NCBI GenBank assembly: GCA_002412555.1
Contig: DHVH01000221.1
Coordinates: 1-9,651, forward strand
Direction: 5' to 3'
DNA from: Marinilabiliaceae bacterium UBA5213
GTDB taxonomy: Bacteria; Bacteroidota; Bacteroidia; Bacteroidales; Marinilabiliaceae
Length of the DNA stretch: 9,651 nt
In this document: piece by piece, positions 7,901-9,651 of the stretch
Numbering within the stretch: position 1 is the first letter of the stretch
How the letters are laid out: each line of letters begins with the position of its first letter
Translations under genes and position numbers: made by a program
The notes under the pieces: model-generated
The model's input: only the letters and a program-made list of their open reading frames with translations
The model's database searches: none
What the model was told of the DNA's origin: nothing

Positions 7901-9651
7901 TATTACCATCACCTACACGGATATTTACAACCGACAATTCACCAATTTCACATGGTCGTATAGGGCAGATCCATTTGACACATATACACAGATTAAGGAT
8001 GGGCCTCAAGCCTGGATAGAAGCTTTCGATGAGGGACAGTATTACCTTTACGCCGCGATGGAAAATGGCTGCGACGCAGAAGGAGATGTGCAGGTTACCA
8101 CCGTTGATGCCCCCACATTTGAAATGTCAGATCAAGTGGCCTGCCCCGAAACAGACATAGTGCTGGGGATAAATCCAGGTACTTATATATCAAATTATGG
8201 CAGCGAGACGACTCCTGATGCCTACGAGTGGCGCAAGGCCACAGCAGGCATGGAAATCACCGATCAGATACCGGTCCTCCCAGATGGCAGCGATGCCACC
8301 TATTTAGTCGATGGGGTCAACCGAGGCTCCTACCGCTTAACAGTCTTCAACAACATGGGCTGCTTTGCCTCCGAATTTGCCACGGCCTCATCCCTGGATG
8401 TAACACCTGTTAACTTAGCAGACGTTGAAATTTGTGACAATGTAAGTTACACCCTTGCCTTACCAACCGAATTGGCTGTTGCTGGCAGCTCTTATCAGTG
8501 GCATCAAGTAACACCAATTGAAATGCCTTATCCGCTGATCAACACACCATGGGATTTAGGTGTACCGGATCCAGGCATTTACACCTACCGTCTGGATTAT
8601 ACCAATCCAAATGGTTGTTTCAGCAGTGGCACCCTAACCCTGACAGTGCTTCCATCACCGGAGTTCACCTTACCAACAGGTGGTATTTGCGAAGGCGAGA
8701 CCATCTCTATTACTGCGCAGGATAGTTATGTTACTTATGAGTGGAACGGTATTGCAGGTGATAACACCTACGAAGTGAACGCCTCTGGTAATGTTACTTT
8801 AGTGGTAACAGATGAAAATGGATGTGCTACATCTGTATCAACCACATTGCAGTCAAGGCCTTTACCGATTGTAAACATTGCTGATGCCGAAGCTTGCCCC
8901 GATGAAATCATCACCCTTTCAGTTAATTTTGATCCGGCTGTATACAACATTATGTGGACACTGCCATCAGGGAGAACTGTAAGAAACACCAACTCCATTG
9001 AAACGGTAGAAGGACTCTATTCGGTAATGGTGGCCGACGAACTTGGCTGTGCAGGCAGAGATGATGCATATGTCTCCTGGAAAGAGTTTCCCTGGGTTTA
9101 TTTCCAGCCGAGTTCGAACCTCATTGATATTTGTCCCTTCCAGCTTCCTGTTGAAATTGAAGCGACCGGTGATGTGGCAACGTGGAATGAAATACATTGG
9201 CACGATGGACTTTATGAAGCTCAAAGACGACGCATTGCCAACCTAAGTGATACAGTCAACGTGATTCGTGTAAGAAACACGGATGGATGCTGGTCGCGCG
9301 CCAGTCAGGCCGTACTTCTTGCTCTTCCAACCTTGTATGACCCTGGTCGTGATGTGGATGGTTGCGAACCCACCGATGGCATCCCCTTTGCCGAAGAGCT
9401 TGATGCTGGTGTATTCACTCTATATGAGGATTCGTCAGAAGAACCCCTTGAAGTTCCCATCGTTTCCTACCGCTGGTATGAAGTAATTAGCAATGCGGAG
9501 ATAAGTTCAGAACAGATGATTACCGCTACTGAAAGCGGACAATACGTGATTGAGATATTCGATGGTTGCTGGATGCACCGCGACACCTTTAATATTGAAC
9601 TTTACCCCAACCCCGTAATTGCTGGTATTGATTCGACCATTTACCGCCAAG
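4938..9651 (+). CDS. Giant secreted protein: IgGFc-binding-like N-terminus plus Ig-like modules (3' end outside window)
   Basis: The frame is open from ATG 4938 to the window edge (1571 full codons, no stop or frameshift). The signal peptide is MKK plus a hydrophobic stretch, with likely cleavage after LNA24 before Gln25. Residues 26-570 begin FWFVAPETTRAHAKTPGILRI, continue with ISQPANAGNFQPITITVPANS, KGLLIES.NGANIAVYYEV, ALGTEFLIPSQN, LVATENNTTITI, VGDQLIPISITG and LPALECTGS, and end FGYFSSYNS. This matches the bacterial IgGFc-binding-protein N-terminal family (PF17517 type) as I remember it. From Cys576 onward come Ig-like, CHU_C-associated-type modules, each with Cys, a central (Y/F)-x-W, GxY and a closing (G)C. 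Such proteins are usually exported by the type IX secretion system through a C-terminal sorting domain, which here would lie beyond the window. Likely surface adhesion or matrix role (inference). The IgGFc name does not show that it binds antibodies. Confidence 0.88.
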   Translation, partial: MKKLTLILMVTYSLMLLSAVDLNAQVDQTFWFVAPETTRAHAKTPGILRITAFEDAAVVRISQPANAGNFQPITITVPANSQEKVEFHDYGQNIKAFNSVGNWVDNQNIEPPRRADNSLIYEQMLWSIENGTLDAVRWNDAIVLNHDWVGFPTSNNDPVVTSPDLIPILNKGLLIESTNGANIAVYYEVANPRNPERFNLKGRNALGTEFLIPSQNRFYNFGGTSRAREKVDLVATENNTTITINFDRNIHNFVGKPATGNSFTITLDRGQTFSLRSNSQARLEHLGGIFVQSNKSIAVTISDDSIIESSSYTHYDLVGDQLIPISITGTRYIAMHPSYGTTFGTSYGYSHAASVSNLVFIWPVGDPTVIRINGDAVKEGAGDKLFSRGQFHVESISENGIYIESSQPVIVYQISSYGYELGSAVLPALECTGSKQVSFARVYNANFFIQILTKNKNILDENGQNNFEAFDQNGNSLTDVLFSTPAGSSVGWTLVGNTPFTGEEQWYSFVKYFSAGAGFNTGDVVTVRFKETASTDAIYDDELFHLSVLDANGASMSFGYFSSYNSVAISGPSAMCIGNDVELRTNGVIANWYRAPNDIEPFEINKSVILVTEPGQYWVEIPNSSCQSSDPINIDYIIPDFDLGPDTTVCPGETVELGIEELVYSAEYSWYVNDVLVPNHNTFTYSLVTSPNSVYNVILHVETNVEGIVCVHSDTIVVNSGPEPLISLGANESVCAGSELRTDYYDYLTYEWVFGGTVISNDTYIVPSVVGDYTLTVSTADGCTLVQEITVDINALPVVTLADQMACIGNPAIFTPVVTTTAPSYGLLWSNGSNNPSITLTEPNENFGVEVTDAHGCKAEAFASFGWHNETVFPSDTILMCYSNLLTVEIEDSFVPGSYIWTYDPDPLSGGGPVPLNGTSQNATDHVLTIQAEINADTWSGRYYVEALDSHSCPVDSYFDLIITPIPNLQLIQPQVALGDPRMCEGDTITITYTDIYNRQFTNFTWSYRADPFDTYTQIKDGPQAWIEAFDEGQYYLYAAMENGCDAEGDVQVTTVDAPTFEMSDQVACPETDIVLGINPGTYISNYGSETTPDAYEWRKATAGMEITDQIPVLPDGSDATYLVDGVNRGSYRLTVFNNMGCFASEFATASSLDVTPVNLADVEICDNVSYTLALPTELAVAGSSYQWHQVTPIEMPYPLINTPWDLGVPDPGIYTYRLDYTNPNGCFSSGTLTLTVLPSPEFTLPTGGICEGETISITAQDSYVTYEWNGIAGDNTYEVNASGNVTLVVTDENGCATSVSTTLQSRPLPIVNIADAEACPDEIITLSVNFDPAVYNIMWTLPSGRTVRNTNSIETVEGLYSVMVADELGCAGRDDAYVSWKEFPWVYFQPSSNLIDICPFQLPVEIEATGDVATWNEIHWHDGLYEAQRRRIANLSDTVNVIRVRNTDGCWSRASQAVLLALPTLYDPGRDVDGCEPTDGIPFAEELDAGVFTLYEDSSEEPLEVPIVSYRWYEVISNAEISSEQMITATESGQYVIEIFDGCWMHRDTFNIELYPNPVIAGIDSTIYRQ
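6663..9569 (+). repeat. Twelve tandem Cys-bracketed Ig-like modules within the giant protein
   Basis: Opening and closing cysteines by residue: 576/626, 650/710, 735/783, 807/857, 881/953, 984/1045, 1069/1142, 1166/1227, 1251/1296, 1320/1371, 1399/1451, 1476/1544. There are no other cysteines in the zone. Every module has a core Trp, 16-37 residues after the first Cys (W592, 670, 752, 829, 901, 1006, 1098, 1188, 1269, 1340, 1421, 1513), usually preceded by Y-x or F-x. Most close with G-x-Y...GC (for example GDYTLTVSTADGC in module 3). Closing-to-next-opening Cys distances are 24, 25, 24, 24, 31, 24, 24, 24, 24, 28, 25. DNA copies are diverged with no long identities, so the duplications are old or under protein-level selection. 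A thirteenth module probably begins near the window edge (VIAGIDSTIYRQ). Confidence 0.85.

Noticed and set aside
6663..9569. DNA-level tandem repeat or recombination hot spot in the module array
   Set aside because: Modules share protein motifs, but I found no long nucleotide identities between them; only short words such as GATCA...GGCCTG recur (near 7345 and 8131).
1..9651. CRISPR array, tRNA/rRNA, insertion sequence or defence system
   Set aside because: I saw no regularly spaced identical repeats, no tRNA-like cloverleaf, no transposase or nuclease motifs, and no terminal inverted repeats flanking a gene.

Overview
The window looks like a stretch of a Bacteroidota chromosome, perhaps from a marine or anaerobic Marinilabiliales-type organism (the order is a guess). 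Four things point there. Predicted promoters fit the Bacteroidota pattern (TTTG ... TAnnTTTG). Strong Shine-Dalgarno sites are scarce. The large secreted protein is built like Bacteroidota gliding/CHU_C-associated surface proteins. A PagL-like acyloxyacyl hydrolase sits next to a head-GIN (DUF2807) lipoprotein.

Layout. (1) Positions 1-880, plus strand: the 3' part of an outer-membrane acyloxyacyl hydrolase (lipid A deacylase family). Its start lies outside the window. (2) Positions 881-986: a short gap carrying degenerate AGGTTG/TTAGGTC tandem repeats. (3) Positions 987-1733, plus strand: a 248-residue lipoprotein with a DUF2807-type beta-helix. (4) Positions 1734-2068: a gene-free gap between convergent genes, with a dense set of interleaved inverted repeats built on TTCCGA/TCGGAA. 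(5) Positions 2069-4501, minus strand: thrA, a complete 810-residue fused aspartokinase-homoserine dehydrogenase. No thrB or thrC is visible. (6) Positions 4502-4937: a divergent intergenic region with one candidate promoter for each flanking gene, and a long leader upstream of the next gene that contains a strong predicted stem-loop. (7) Positions 4938-9651, plus strand: the first 1571 residues of a giant secreted protein, continuously open to the window edge. It has a signal peptide, an IgGFc-binding-protein-like N-terminal region, and then twelve Ig-like modules.

The most striking feature is the regularity of the giant protein. Its repeat zone has exactly 24 cysteines, forming twelve Cys...Trp...Cys modules. 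The distance from the closing Cys of one module to the opening Cys of the next is 24 or 25 residues in nine of eleven cases, while module interiors vary from 45 to 73 residues. Apart from thrA (amino-acid biosynthesis), every gene here acts at the cell envelope or outside it. I see no defence system, CRISPR array, mobile element, tRNA or rRNA.
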